The translations under genes were made by a program, and so were the position numbers. Under the pieces are notes generated by a model, which did no database searches, was not told the origin of the DNA, and worked only from the letters and a program-made list of their open reading frames with translations. This document shows positions 1-8,574 of a stretch of DNA of 16,533 bases, one piece after another. How positions within the stretch are numbered: position 1 is the stretch's first letter; every line of letters begins with the position of its first letter. The stretch comes from JBKBIP01 sp046297495 (GTDB taxonomy: Bacteria; Planctomycetota; Planctomycetia; Gemmatales; Gemmataceae), in NCBI GenBank assembly GCA_046297495.1, contig JBKBIP010000058.1, positions 1-16,533 of the forward strand. The letters run 5' to 3'.

Positions 1-1
1 G

Positions 2-3000
2 TCGGAGAAACCGGTGTTGAGCGAGGACGGCAGCTTGATTGCCTTTGTCAGCGAGGCGTCGAATCTGGTTCTCGACGACACCAATAACGCCGCCGACATC
101 TTCACCTTTGAACTATCTTCCTCGGCCATCACCCGTATCACGGACGCCACGGCAGGGGGCAAGAACAAAGCCGGCGCATCGGAAAAGCCAGTCTTCAGCC
201 CCGATGGCCGGTACATCGCTTTCGAGAGCGAGGCCAACGACATTCTGCCCGGCGACAACAACGGCGCCAAGGACGTGTTCCTGTACGACCAATGGACGGG
301 GGACATCATCCTCGTCAGCCGCAGTCTCTCTGGCGGTTTCGCCAACGGCAAATCGGATAAGCCTGTGTTTAGCCCGGACGGCCGGTATATCGCCTTCCAG
401 AGCGACGCCAGCAATCTCGTAGCCGGTGACACCAACGGCCAAAAAGACGTGTTCCTGTTTGAGATTGACACCGGCATCATCACACGCGTCAGCGTCACGG
501 CCAGCGGCGTGGAAGGGAACGGCAAGTCGGACAATGCCGTTTTCAGTCCCGACAGCCGGTACGTGGCCTTCCAGAGCGACGCTAGCAACTTCGCCACGGT
601 CGATAACAACAACGCATCCGATGTCTTCATCAAGGATTTGCAAACTGGCAACTTGATTCTCGTCAGCACCCGCGGCGCGGGCCGGACGGCCAACGCCAAA
701 TCGGAGAAGCCGATATTCAGTCCCGATGGCAGCGTGTTGGCTTTCATCAGCTTGGCCAGCAACCTTCAAGGCGTGACCGGCGATACCAACGCTCGCATGG
801 ATCTATTCCTGTACAACCTGTCCAGCGGCACTATCACGACTGTGACGCCGGGTGCTAATGGCCATACCAAGGGAGACATTTCCTTCAGCCCGGACGGCCG
901 GTATATCGCCTTCCAGAGCGACGCCAGCAACCTCGTGCCAGGAGATGCGAACAACAAAACCGATGTGTTCCTTTATGATCGGTGGGAGAACACGATCACC
1001 CTGGTCAGCGCCACGTCGTCCGGCGCTTCCGGCAACGGTAAGTCGGAGAAGCCAGTCTTCAGCCCTGATGGCCGCTTTGTCGCCTTCCAGAGCGACGCCT
1101 TTAATTTGGTCCATAACGACATCAACGGCAAGAAGGACGTGTTCCTCTATGAGATCGCCACCGGCAAAGTCAGCCTGGTTAGCATCACCCCAGATGGTTA
1201 CAGCGGCAATGGTGAGTCAAAGAATCCATCGTTCAGCCCCGATGGCAATAGGATCGCGTTCGACAGCAAGGCCAACGATCTGGTGGATAACGATTTCAAC
1301 GATGATCAAGATGTCTTCGTGCGCGATCTGGAACGGCAGATCACCATACTCATCAGTGTCAACGGCCTTGGACTTTCCGGCAACGGTAAGTCGGAGAAAC
1401 CAGTCTTTAGCCCCGCTGGCGGGTATGTCGCCTTCGAGAGCGAAGCCAGCGATCTGATCCCGGTAGATGTCAACGGTAAGGTCAAGGATGTCTTCTTGAG
1501 CAACCTGCCCGAGTTTCCAGATGCCATCATCATTGATGAGGTCGGATTGCCCGACGGGGTTGGGGACCTGGTCCATGAGAACGAACCGTTCACCTTGACG
1601 GGATCGTTCCGCAATACGGCTGGGTCGGGAAGTCATACCGTGACGATAGATTGGGACGACGGGACTCCCAACACGGTGCTCCATTTGGCTCCCGGTGAGT
1701 TCACCTTCTCCGCACCGCATGTTTATCCCGACGACGATCCTTCCGGCACCAAAAGTGACGTGCGTGCCATCTCCATCACCATCACCGATGGCGATGAGAT
1801 GGAAAAGACCATCTTTTACTTTCTTTCGGTGTTGAATCTCGATCCCATCGTTTCGGTTGGCTCGAACCAAACCATCGTCGAAGGCAATCCGGTGACGGTT
1901 ACGGGCAGCTTCACCGACCCGGGACCGTTGGACACGCACACGGCACTGTGGGAGGTGCTCGACGAAGAGGACAACATCATAGTAACGAAAAATTTCCCGA
2001 CGGCGACGCCTGCAAGTGACTTATCCTTCACGTTCACGCTGACGGAGCCGGGGACGTATCGCGCCCGCTTGACCGTGACGGACGACGACACCGGATCGGC
2101 CTCCAAGATCGTCGTGATTACCGTCTTGCCGGAAGGACAGCCTACGCTCACCACCAGTGATCTGACTTTGAGCGCCAGCAGTATTTTCGAGGGACAATCG
2201 GTGTCACTGTCGGGGACGTTCACCTCCACCAGCAGCACGCACGGGCATCTGGTGATCATCAACTGGGGGGACAATTCCCCGCTAACGCGCATCAATTTGG
2301 CGGCGGGGGAGCAATTCTTTACTGCTCAACATGGCTATCTGGATGACAATCCCAGTGGTACGCCCCAGGATAACGTGACCATCTCGGTGACGATATTTGA
2401 TCTCGCGACTAATAACTCCACCTCCGCCAGCAAAACGGTGTTGGTGAAAAACGTGCCGCCGACCGCCAACGCTGGCTCGGATCAAAGCGTTTTCCTGGGC
2501 ACGCCGGTCCAGTTGCAGGGGACGTTCACCGACCCCGGCGTCCTGGACACGCACACGCAAACCTGGACCATTTTCGATAATCAAGGCCATCAGGTCGCCA
2601 GCGGCGACGGGGCCAATTTCACCTTCCATCCTTCCTTGCCGGGAACCTACACAGCGCGGTTCACCGTGGTCGATGATGATACCGGCGTCGGCATTGATGA
2701 AGTAACCATCGAAGTGCTGGCCCGGCCCATTGTGGCCGTTGGCGCTGATGCCGGCGGCGGGCCGCACGTCCGTGTCTTCGACGCGTTGACCGGAGCGCTA
2801 CGGTTTAGTTTCTTTGCCTACGCGCCGAACTTCACCGGCGGCGTGCGCGTGGCAGTGGGGGATGTGACCGGCGATGGCGTGCCGGACATCATCACCGCGC
2901 CTGGACCGGGCGGCGGGCCGCATATCAAGGTGTTTGACGGCAGGACCGGCAACGTGGTGGCCAGTTTCTTCGCCTACGCGCCGAACTTCACCGGCGGCGT

Positions 3001-3661
3001 GCATATCGCGGTCGGCAATTTCGACGGCGACGACGTCCTGGAAATCGTCACCGGAGCTGGTCCGGGGGGCGGGCCGCACGTCCGCGTTTTCAAAGTCGGG
3101 GGGAACACGGTCAGCCAATTGCCGGGACCATTGGGCAGCTTCTTCGCCTATGCTCCCAACTTCACCGGTGGGGTCAACGTGGCGGCAGCCAACTTCGACG
3201 GTTTGCCCGGTGATGAAATTATCACCGCCCCTGCTTCCAATGGTGGGCCGCACGTCCGCGTCTTCGGCCAGAATGGCGCGGTATTGGCCAACTTCATGGC
3301 TTATGCCCCCACCTTCATCGGTGGCGTCCACATTGCCGCAGGGGACATCGACAACGATGGACGAGCGGAGATCATCACTGGCGCAGGCACCGGCGGCGGT
3401 CCGCATGTGAAGGTCTTCAACGGTGGCAACGCGGCCCTGCGCGCCAGCTTCATGGCTTATCCCACAAATTCGAGCGGTGGCGTGCGCGTCGGCATGGTGG
3501 ATCGGAACGGCGATGGTCGGATGGAGTTAGTCACTGGCAGAGGACCGGAAGATTTGCCGACGCTACGTATTTTCGATCTAGCCACTTTGAACGTGTTGAC
3601 GGAATTCTTCGCTTTTGATTCCAGTTTCCGCGGCGGCTTGTGGGTCGATGGCAGCAAGTAA
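2..3661 (+). CDS. Large PD40 / PKD / FG-GAP repeat surface protein, 5'-truncated
   Basis: The reading frame is open to the left edge, and the codons before the GTG at 14 already read as a repeat (SEKPV), so the true start lies outside the window. About the first 1500 bases encode nine TolB/PD40-like blades with the core FSPDGRYIAFQSDASNLV and a DVFLYD strand. Nucleotides about 1535-2728 encode four PKD-like Ig domains, with motifs such as WDDG, WGDN and VTDDDTG. From 2729 to the stop there are six FG-GAP-like repeats with the core GGGPHVRVF and FFAYAPNFTGGV, five of them followed by an Asp-rich, calcium-type loop such as DVTGDGVPD. The last repeat is degenerate (LPTLRIF). This architecture is typical of exported planctomycete giant proteins; a role in adhesion or the cell surface is inference. 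No membrane anchor or sorting tail is visible at the C-terminus (FRGGLWVDGSK). The signal peptide, if present, is off the window. Confidence 0.9.
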   Translation, partial: SEKPVLSEDGSLIAFVSEASNLVLDDTNNAADIFTFELSSSAITRITDATAGGKNKAGASEKPVFSPDGRYIAFESEANDILPGDNNGAKDVFLYDQWTGDIILVSRSLSGGFANGKSDKPVFSPDGRYIAFQSDASNLVAGDTNGQKDVFLFEIDTGIITRVSVTASGVEGNGKSDNAVFSPDSRYVAFQSDASNFATVDNNNASDVFIKDLQTGNLILVSTRGAGRTANAKSEKPIFSPDGSVLAFISLASNLQGVTGDTNARMDLFLYNLSSGTITTVTPGANGHTKGDISFSPDGRYIAFQSDASNLVPGDANNKTDVFLYDRWENTITLVSATSSGASGNGKSEKPVFSPDGRFVAFQSDAFNLVHNDINGKKDVFLYEIATGKVSLVSITPDGYSGNGESKNPSFSPDGNRIAFDSKANDLVDNDFNDDQDVFVRDLERQITILISVNGLGLSGNGKSEKPVFSPAGGYVAFESEASDLIPVDVNGKVKDVFLSNLPEFPDAIIIDEVGLPDGVGDLVHENEPFTLTGSFRNTAGSGSHTVTIDWDDGTPNTVLHLAPGEFTFSAPHVYPDDDPSGTKSDVRAISITITDGDEMEKTIFYFLSVLNLDPIVSVGSNQTIVEGNPVTVTGSFTDPGPLDTHTALWEVLDEEDNIIVTKNFPTATPASDLSFTFTLTEPGTYRARLTVTDDDTGSASKIVVITVLPEGQPTLTTSDLTLSASSIFEGQSVSLSGTFTSTSSTHGHLVIINWGDNSPLTRINLAAGEQFFTAQHGYLDDNPSGTPQDNVTISVTIFDLATNNSTSASKTVLVKNVPPTANAGSDQSVFLGTPVQLQGTFTDPGVLDTHTQTWTIFDNQGHQVASGDGANFTFHPSLPGTYTARFTVVDDDTGVGIDEVTIEVLARPIVAVGADAGGGPHVRVFDALTGALRFSFFAYAPNFTGGVRVAVGDVTGDGVPDIITAPGPGGGPHIKVFDGRTGNVVASFFAYAPNFTGGVHIAVGNFDGDDVLEIVTGAGPGGGPHVRVFKVGGNTVSQLPGPLGSFFAYAPNFTGGVNVAAANFDGLPGDEIITAPASNGGPHVRVFGQNGAVLANFMAYAPTFIGGVHIAAGDIDNDGRAEIITGAGTGGGPHVKVFNGGNAALRASFMAYPTNSSGGVRVGMVDRNGDGRMELVTGRGPEDLPTLRIFDLATLNVLTEFFAFDSSFRGGLWVDGSK
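371..930 (+). repeat. 44-bp identical DNA segment in two PD40 blades
   Basis: Positions 371-414 and 887-930 are identical over 44 bases, encoding SPDGRYIAFQSDASN in the third and sixth visible blades. The intervening blades differ at many codons, so the identity suggests recent duplication or gene conversion rather than protein-level constraint alone. Confidence 0.85.
2816..3002 (+). repeat. 31-bp direct repeat in consecutive FG-GAP units, 156-bp period
   Basis: Positions 2816-2846 and 2972-3002 are identical, encoding AYAPNFTGGV. The 156-base offset equals 52 codons, the size of one repeat unit. A third copy near 3145 keeps the protein sequence but has synonymous changes. Confidence 0.85.
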
Positions 3662-3762
3662 CTTCGGCTGTGGTTATTCACCGAAATTCATCAGTTCGCG
3701 CTCTTCTCCAATCCGGGCGCGAGCCGCTGAAGTTTTCAAATCCGGTTTGGGCTTCGCGTGGC

Positions 3763-4548
3763 TTAGTGATTTATGTTAAACAGCTCCCGCGCGTTCCTCG
3801 TTGTTTGGATGGCCACCGTCTCGAAATCCAGTCCCAGCGTCTCAGCCAGGCAGGTGGCGGTGTGGCGGACAAAAGCCGGTTCATTGCGTTGGCCGCGACG
3901 GGGCGCGGGGGCCAGGTAAGGACAATCCGTTTCCACCAAGAGACGATCCAACGGCAACCCCTGAGCGACCACGCGCAGATCGCGCGCGCTCTTGTACGTC
4001 AACATGCCGGCGAACGAGATGTGCAAACCTATGTTTAAGCAGGCTTCCGCCAAGACTTTGTCGCCGGTGAAGGAGTGCATGACGCCCCGCAGTGGGCCGT
4101 GACGAGCATAGTCCTCACGCAGCATACGCAGCACGTCGGCATCGGCTTCCCGGCAGTGAATGACGATAGGGAGGCGTTGACGACGTGACAATTCCAGATG
4201 GCGAGCAAAATACTCCTCTTGCAGTGCAAACGGCGTGAAATCCCAATGCCGATCCAGCCCCGTCTCGCCGACCGCGACCACTTGGGGACGTTGGGCCAAC
4301 TGCCTGACCTGGTCCCAATCCGTGATAGCGGCCTCGGCGGCGTGGTTGGGATGGATGCCGACAGTGGCGGAAAGACAGGGGTATTGCTCCGCCTGCTTAA
4401 CGCACACGGCGCTAGAGGCAGCGGTGGTGGCCACCGTGACGATACGCCGCACGCCCACGGCGGCGGCTCGTTCCAGCACTTGCGGCAAGTCGCGTTGGAA
4501 ACGCTCATCATCGAGATGGGCATGGGTGTCGATCAGTTCGCTGGACAT
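3763..4548 (-). CDS. tatD: TatD-family metal-dependent hydrolase / DNase
   Basis: This encodes 261 aa, the usual TatD length, with a TIM-barrel amidohydrolase fold. Visible metal and active-site residues are the N-terminal HxH (DTHAHLDD, H9 and H11), Glu in VGETGLDRHWD (E95), His in IVIHCREAD (H131), His in MHSFTGD (H158) and Asp in ETDCPYLAP (D208). Members are metal-dependent 3'-5' exonucleases or related phosphoesterases; the exact substrate here is unknown. I chose the ATG at 4548 because it puts the HxH motif at the usual distance from the N-terminus and starts one base after the upstream stop. A TTG at 4593 would add 15 residues that overlap the upstream gene. No clear Shine-Dalgarno is seen, so translation probably depends on coupling to the upstream gene. 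It is the last gene of the nuo block and ends convergently to the giant repeat gene, with about 100 bases between them that hold no convincing terminator. Confidence 0.9.
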   Translation of the reverse strand: MSSELIDTHAHLDDERFQRDLPQVLERAAAVGVRRIVTVATTAASSAVCVKQAEQYPCLSATVGIHPNHAAEAAITDWDQVRQLAQRPQVVAVGETGLDRHWDFTPFALQEEYFARHLELSRRQRLPIVIHCREADADVLRMLREDYARHGPLRGVMHSFTGDKVLAEACLNIGLHISFAGMLTYKSARDLRVVAQGLPLDRLLVETDCPYLAPAPRRGQRNEPAFVRHTATCLAETLGLDFETVAIQTTRNARELFNINH

Positions 4549-4549
4549 G

Positions 4550-4993
4550 TCAAGTGGCCGCAGGTTCGGCGTGCGCGCTGGGGAGAGTTTCAAGCTGGTG
4601 CAGGTGTCGCTGTTTGATGTCGATCAATTGTTGCAGCTCGCTACGCGCTTCCTCATTTTTCAGCTGATTCTGGACTTTCCGCAACCGTTCCAGGGATTGG
4701 CGTTGCTCTGTGATCAACAGGGGGACCACGAATTTCAACTCGGTGTTGTTCACACTGGTGTACGACAATGGAAAAGGGGGGAGCGGCGGGATCGTGCAGC
4801 GTTGCCGTGTCAGCCAGCGTCCGAGCTGGGTCAGCACTTGCCGTTCCTCGGCGATGATATTTTCCAGCGTGGCCAACAATTCCGGCTCCTCCGGCGTCAC
4901 CCAGGGAAACGAATCGCCGACATACTGCAACAGCGACCGGCTTTCCCGGCTCAAGACGTTCTGAAGCAATTGACAGGTGACGGCGTCGATCAC
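4550..4993 (-). CDS. Small helical-bundle protein, possibly ferritin-like, coupled to nuoN
   Basis: This encodes a 147-aa soluble protein with no signal peptide or membrane segment. The GTG start overlaps the nuoN stop codon (GTGA, 4 bases), which argues for translational coupling. Four amphipathic helices can be read: about residues 3-29, 35-64, 83-112 and 114-136. A Pro-rich connector (TIPPLPPFPLSY) sits in the middle. Acidic and His positions (E17, E49/E50, E96, D125, H130) fall once per helix, as in ferritin-like bundles, but a canonical ExxH pair is not obvious, so metal binding is only a possibility. The C-terminal tail (SAHAEPAAT) looks disordered. I do not recognise a named family with certainty. 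Its position right after nuoN and one base before tatD suggests co-expression with complex I. Confidence 0.8.
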   Translation of the reverse strand: MIDAVTCQLLQNVLSRESRSLLQYVGDSFPWVTPEEPELLATLENIIAEERQVLTQLGRWLTRQRCTIPPLPPFPLSYTSVNNTELKFVVPLLITEQRQSLERLRKVQNQLKNEEARSELQQLIDIKQRHLHQLETLPSAHAEPAAT

Positions 4994-6621
4994 GGTTGCA
5001 CCTCGGCTACTTTCGGGGCAGGAACGGAAGCAGTTGTCTGGAGTGTGAATTGTTGCACACCCTTGTCACTTGCCACGGCCAGCGGATTCCAAAGGATACC
5101 GAGCACCGTCACCAATACCGCCAAGCCAATCGCATAGGCACTGGACAATACCGGAATCGGCAGCGGAGTGGGTTCCTTTCCATCGGCGGCTTCCGGCGGC
5201 GGGTCGATGGTCATGGTCTTTAACACCTTGATGTAATACACCGCGCTGAAGACTGTGTTCAACCCGCCAATCACCAGCAAGGCGTACATGATGTATCCCA
5301 GCCCCGGCGAACCCGTGGCGACGTAGCGGGTGCCGGCGTTGACCAGGGCGAGGAAGATTTGCAGCTTGGCCACGAAGCCCCCCAACGGCGGCAGCCCCAA
5401 CAAGCTGAGTAGAAATACGCCCAAGGTGATGACCATAACCGGCGCTTTGAGAATCAGGCCGCCATAGGACGACAAATCCTCCGAGCCGGTTTGATTGCGC
5501 AAAAAAGCGACCACGGCAAAGGCGCCCAGGTTCATGAATAGATAGACAACCAGATAAAACAGCACCGCCGACGCGCCTTCGGTGGTCAGCGTGGCCAGTC
5601 CCATCATCATGTAGCCGGCGTGGGCAATGGTCGAATAAGCCAACAGCCGTTTCAGGTTGGTTTGCGCGTAGGCGGCCAGGTTGCCGAAAGTCGCGGTCAG
5701 GGCGGCAAGCACGGCCAACAGAGGAATGAGATACGGAGCCATGTGGACGGCTTGCGACGGTAGTCCTGGGTTGAGCACCAGCGTGATTCGGCCCAACAGC
5801 GCCAGGGCGGCCCCCTTAGACGCCACCGACAGAAACGCCGCTACTTCGGTGGCGGCCCCCTCGAACACATCGGGACACCAGAAGTGAAACGGCACCGCCG
5901 CCAGCTTGAAAGCGATGCCGATAAGCACGAACACCAAGCCGAGCGACAGCACGGGATCAAAACCAGTCGCCACCGCCGTCGGTAATACCTGGGCCAAATC
6001 GGGCAAATAACCAGTCCCGAACTTACCCGAAATCAAGCTGATGCCATACAGCATGATCCCCGCTGAGCCGCCGCCGTACACCACGTATTTCAAGGCGGCC
6101 TCGGAGCTTTGTCGGCGTCCCTTCAAATAACCTGCCAAGGCGAAGCTCGGCAAGCTGGCCATCTCGACGGCGATGAACACCATCATCAAGTGATTGGCCG
6201 AGGCCATCAAAGCCATACCCACTGTGGAGCCGAGCAACAAGGTATTGAAATCCGCCGAATCCTCACGGTCGGGAATGCCAGTCAGCAGCGACAGCCAGAG
6301 TACCAACGCCGTGAAGCCGAACAGGAACAATCGAACGAAGATGGTGAAATTATCATAGGCCAACAAGCCGGTGAACATCTCCGCTCCCTTGGGCAAGGCG
6401 GAGAAGCAGCAACCCTGCCACTGGCCCCAGCTGACCCCCAAGGCCCCCAGCACGGCGGCCAGCGCCAGCCAACCGAGATGAACGCGATCCAGCGCGGAAA
6501 CCAACCGTAGCAGCAGCATGATGACGATGGCGCCGCACAGGATCAATTCCGGCAGGAACGCCACCAAGCTGTCCCCCAGATCAGCCAGGAGCCTGTCAAC
6601 TAATTGCGGATGCAAAAACAT
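4990..6621 (-). CDS. nuoN: NADH-quinone oxidoreductase subunit N
   Basis: This encodes 543 aa from the ATG at 6621; a GTG at 6633 would add four residues, and neither start has a good Shine-Dalgarno. NuoN is an antiporter-like proton-pumping subunit of complex I in the cytoplasmic membrane. It has about 14 hydrophobic helices. Expected functional residues are present: Glu in FIAVEMASLPSFALAGY (about E153), Lys in IAFKLAAVPFHFWCPDVFEG (about K239) and Lys in SVASKGAALALL (about K269). The Glu-Lys and Lys-Lys spacings match E. coli NuoN as I know it. The second half has KRLLAYSTIAHAGYMMMGL, typical of the proton-antiporter fold. Unlike NuoL and NuoM in this block, there is no large TM6-TM7 insertion. 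The stop overlaps the next gene by four bases. Confidence 0.95.
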   Translation of the reverse strand: MFLHPQLVDRLLADLGDSLVAFLPELILCGAIVIMLLLRLVSALDRVHLGWLALAAVLGALGVSWGQWQGCCFSALPKGAEMFTGLLAYDNFTIFVRLFLFGFTALVLWLSLLTGIPDREDSADFNTLLLGSTVGMALMASANHLMMVFIAVEMASLPSFALAGYLKGRRQSSEAALKYVVYGGGSAGIMLYGISLISGKFGTGYLPDLAQVLPTAVATGFDPVLSLGLVFVLIGIAFKLAAVPFHFWCPDVFEGAATEVAAFLSVASKGAALALLGRITLVLNPGLPSQAVHMAPYLIPLLAVLAALTATFGNLAAYAQTNLKRLLAYSTIAHAGYMMMGLATLTTEGASAVLFYLVVYLFMNLGAFAVVAFLRNQTGSEDLSSYGGLILKAPVMVITLGVFLLSLLGLPPLGGFVAKLQIFLALVNAGTRYVATGSPGLGYIMYALLVIGGLNTVFSAVYYIKVLKTMTIDPPPEAADGKEPTPLPIPVLSSAYAIGLAVLVTVLGILWNPLAVASDKGVQQFTLQTTASVPAPKVAEVQP

Positions 6622-6663
6622 AAGCGAACTCACAATTCGATGGGCTTCGGTTGATCATTTTCT

Positions 6664-6693
6664 CTCGTTCCTGGGCTGCTGCCTGGGAACGAG
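6664..6693. repeat. Dispersed palindromic (REP-like) element, copy 1
   Basis: CTCGTTCC (6664-6671) pairs perfectly with GGAACGAG (6686-6693), with an inner GGC/GCC pairing. A near-identical element lies at 13447-13476. It sits in the 89-base nuoM-nuoN gap. It belongs to the widespread CTCGTTCCCAGG...CCTGGGAACGAG type of bacterial intergenic repeat (from memory; not searched). Confidence 0.75.
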
Positions 6694-6710
6694 GCGATTT
6701 GGTTAAATCG

Positions 6711-8522
6711 CTACCGCTGCGCCAAAAAGTCCACCAAGCCGCGCAGGCTCGGTTCCATCCAATTCAGCAGCAGGAAGGGGAACACCCCCAGCACGACCGC
6801 GAATACTGCCAACGGAGTGATACACAACACCTCGCGCAGATTCATGTCGGGGTATTCCTTGTACTTGGGATTGGTTCCCAGGAAGACCCGTTGCAAGGTC
6901 CACAGAATATAGGCGGCCGTGATCACCACGATCAAGGCGGCGATGACGGCGAAGGCGCGATTGAAATTCCAGGTCGCCAGGATGACGAAGAATTCGCCGA
7001 CGAAGCCGCACAATCCCGGCAAGCCCAAGGCCGCGAAGAAAATGACGGCGCTCATGCCACTATAGAGGGGCATCGGCTCGTACAGGCCGCGAAAGCCGTT
7101 CAGGTCGCGGTGATGGGCACGGTCATAAATGACGCCGACGAGGAAGAACATGCCCGCGGAGCTGACACCGTGGGCGATCATCTGGAACATGGCCCCGTTC
7201 ATGCCCCACGACCAGTATTGCGTGCGGTCAGAGGCGGACCAGACGGCGATGCCGAGAATCACATATCCCATGTGGCTGATGGAGCTATAGGCCACCAGCT
7301 TCTTGAAATCGGTCTGGGCCATGGCCGCGAAGGCGCCATAGACAATGTTGATGATGCCGAACAGAGCGATGTAGTAGGCCAACTGTTCCGCCGCCCACGG
7401 ACAGATAGGGTAGGCGATACGCAAGATGCCATAGCCCCCCATCTTGAGCAGCACGCCGGCCAGGATCATACTGATCGGCGTCGGGGCTTCGACGTGGGCG
7501 TCGGGCAACCAGGTATGGAACGGGAACACCGGCACCTTGATGGCGAAGCCGATGAACAACAGAATGAACATGGTGTATTGAAACCACGGTTGGAAGAAAC
7601 TCTGCTGTTCGATGCGGGCAGTCGCCGCCTGGCGCGACTCCTCATCGTCCCCAACAGTAGTAAGCCCTTGTTTATGGACTTGGTTGGCGTCTCCGGTATG
7701 TAAATAAACCGCCGCCGCTTTGCCGACCTGGTGCAACAGCATGATGTCGAAGGAATTCACCACTGCATCCTTTTCCGGGACGTTCTGCTCCTTGGCCGTG
7801 GCAGCGACGATGTCTTGCGGCACAAAATCGCGGACGTTGGTGAAGTAGAAGCCAAGTATGGCAATCAGGATGAACACGCTGCCCAGCAGGGTGTACAAAA
7901 AGAACTTGATGGCGGCGTATTCCCGGCGCGGTCCGCCCCAGACGCCGATGAGAAAGTACATCGGCAACAGCATCACTTCCCAGAAGACGTAGAAGAGGAA
8001 GAAATCCAGGGCCAGGAAGGTGCCATTCATGCCGGTTTCTAGCAGCAGAAACAGGATGCAGTAGCCGCGCACATGCTTAGTGATTCCCCAGCTGGCCAAC
8101 ATTGCCAAAAAGGAGAGAATCGTTGTCATCAACAGCAATGGCATACTGATGCCATCAATGCCGAGATAATAGTAGATGTTGAAACTGCTGATCCACGGTC
8201 GCCGGGCCACCCAGTCGTCGCCGCGCTCGCGCGCGGCCGCGCTTTCACTTTGGGCAAGGCGCAAGTTTTCGGCCCGCGTGGTCAAGTAGGAACCTTCCAC
8301 GGCGGACTGATGGCGCTGAAAGATGTCATGGTAGTAGTCCACGAAGATGAACAGACTGACTACCAACGTGACCGCCGTGCCGAGCAGCGACCACCAGCGC
8401 GCGATCTCGTTCCACGATTCCTGGCTTTTCTCGTCCTTGCCGCGCGGGAAGAACATCAGCGGAATGGCAAACACCGCCGGCAAGAAAATCACCAGGGACA
8501 TCAACACCAAGTCCCGCTGCAT
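6711..8522 (-). CDS. nuoM: NADH-quinone oxidoreductase subunit M
   Basis: This encodes 603 aa from the ATG at 8522, which has a good Shine-Dalgarno (AAAGGA at 8530-8535, 7-base spacing). A longer frame opening at a TTG at 8567 runs into the repeat upstream and is unlikely. NuoM is the middle antiporter-like proton-pumping subunit. Key residues: Glu in FWEVMLLPMYFLIGVWGG (E182), Lys in FAIKVPVFPFHTWLPDAH (K329), Lys in GVLLKMGGYG (K360) and Glu in GFVGEFF (E510). K329-K360 spacing equals E. coli K234-K265. E182-K329 is 57 residues longer than E144-K234, because of a hydrophilic insertion at about 230-312. A second charged insertion lies at about 64-112 between TM2 and TM3. Family members are usually about 500 aa. 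It lies between nuoL (130-base gap) and nuoN (89-base gap). Confidence 0.95.
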   Translation of the reverse strand: MQRDLVLMSLVIFLPAVFAIPLMFFPRGKDEKSQESWNEIARWWSLLGTAVTLVVSLFIFVDYYHDIFQRHQSAVEGSYLTTRAENLRLAQSESAAARERGDDWVARRPWISSFNIYYYLGIDGISMPLLLMTTILSFLAMLASWGITKHVRGYCILFLLLETGMNGTFLALDFFLFYVFWEVMLLPMYFLIGVWGGPRREYAAIKFFLYTLLGSVFILIAILGFYFTNVRDFVPQDIVAATAKEQNVPEKDAVVNSFDIMLLHQVGKAAAVYLHTGDANQVHKQGLTTVGDDEESRQAATARIEQQSFFQPWFQYTMFILLFIGFAIKVPVFPFHTWLPDAHVEAPTPISMILAGVLLKMGGYGILRIAYPICPWAAEQLAYYIALFGIINIVYGAFAAMAQTDFKKLVAYSSISHMGYVILGIAVWSASDRTQYWSWGMNGAMFQMIAHGVSSAGMFFLVGVIYDRAHHRDLNGFRGLYEPMPLYSGMSAVIFFAALGLPGLCGFVGEFFVILATWNFNRAFAVIAALIVVITAAYILWTLQRVFLGTNPKYKEYPDMNLREVLCITPLAVFAVVLGVFPFLLLNWMEPSLRGLVDFLAQR

Positions 8523-8529
8523 ACGCCTG

Positions 8530-8535
8530 TCCTTT
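8530..8535 (-). promoter_or_regulatory. Ribosome binding site of nuoM
   Basis: AAAGGA on the minus strand lies 7 bases before the ATG at 8522. It decides this start over the upstream in-frame TTG at 8567. Confidence 0.75.
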
Positions 8536-8574
8536 ATCTGAAATGTCGATTCACGAACGAACCACAAATCATTG

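Noticed and set aside
113..769. 218-aa minus-strand open frame opposite the PD40 repeats
   Set aside because: It is an antisense mirror of the repeated blades; its apparent repeats come from the plus-strand repeats.
371..1430. CRISPR-like regular repeats
   Set aside because: The periodicity is that of protein blades with varied codons in an open frame, not short identical repeats with unique spacers.
3696..3722. Possible terminator between the giant gene and tatD
   Set aside because: It has only a 6-bp stem (TCGCGC/GCGCGA) with a large loop and no T-run on either strand.
4235..5137. 300-aa plus-strand open frame opposite tatD, the 147-aa gene and the nuoN end
   Set aside because: It runs across three coding regions on the other strand and has no domain; the tatD active-site motifs settle the coding strand.
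6651..7703. 350-aa plus-strand open frame opposite nuoM
   Set aside because: It lies antisense to nuoM and is His/Gln/Asp-rich with no recognisable domain. nuoM is unmistakable by its catalytic residues, so this is a codon-bias shadow.
8567..8567. TTG start for a longer nuoM (15 more residues)
   Set aside because: The extension has no ribosome binding site and abuts the palindromic element, while the ATG at 8522 has AAAGGA at ideal spacing.
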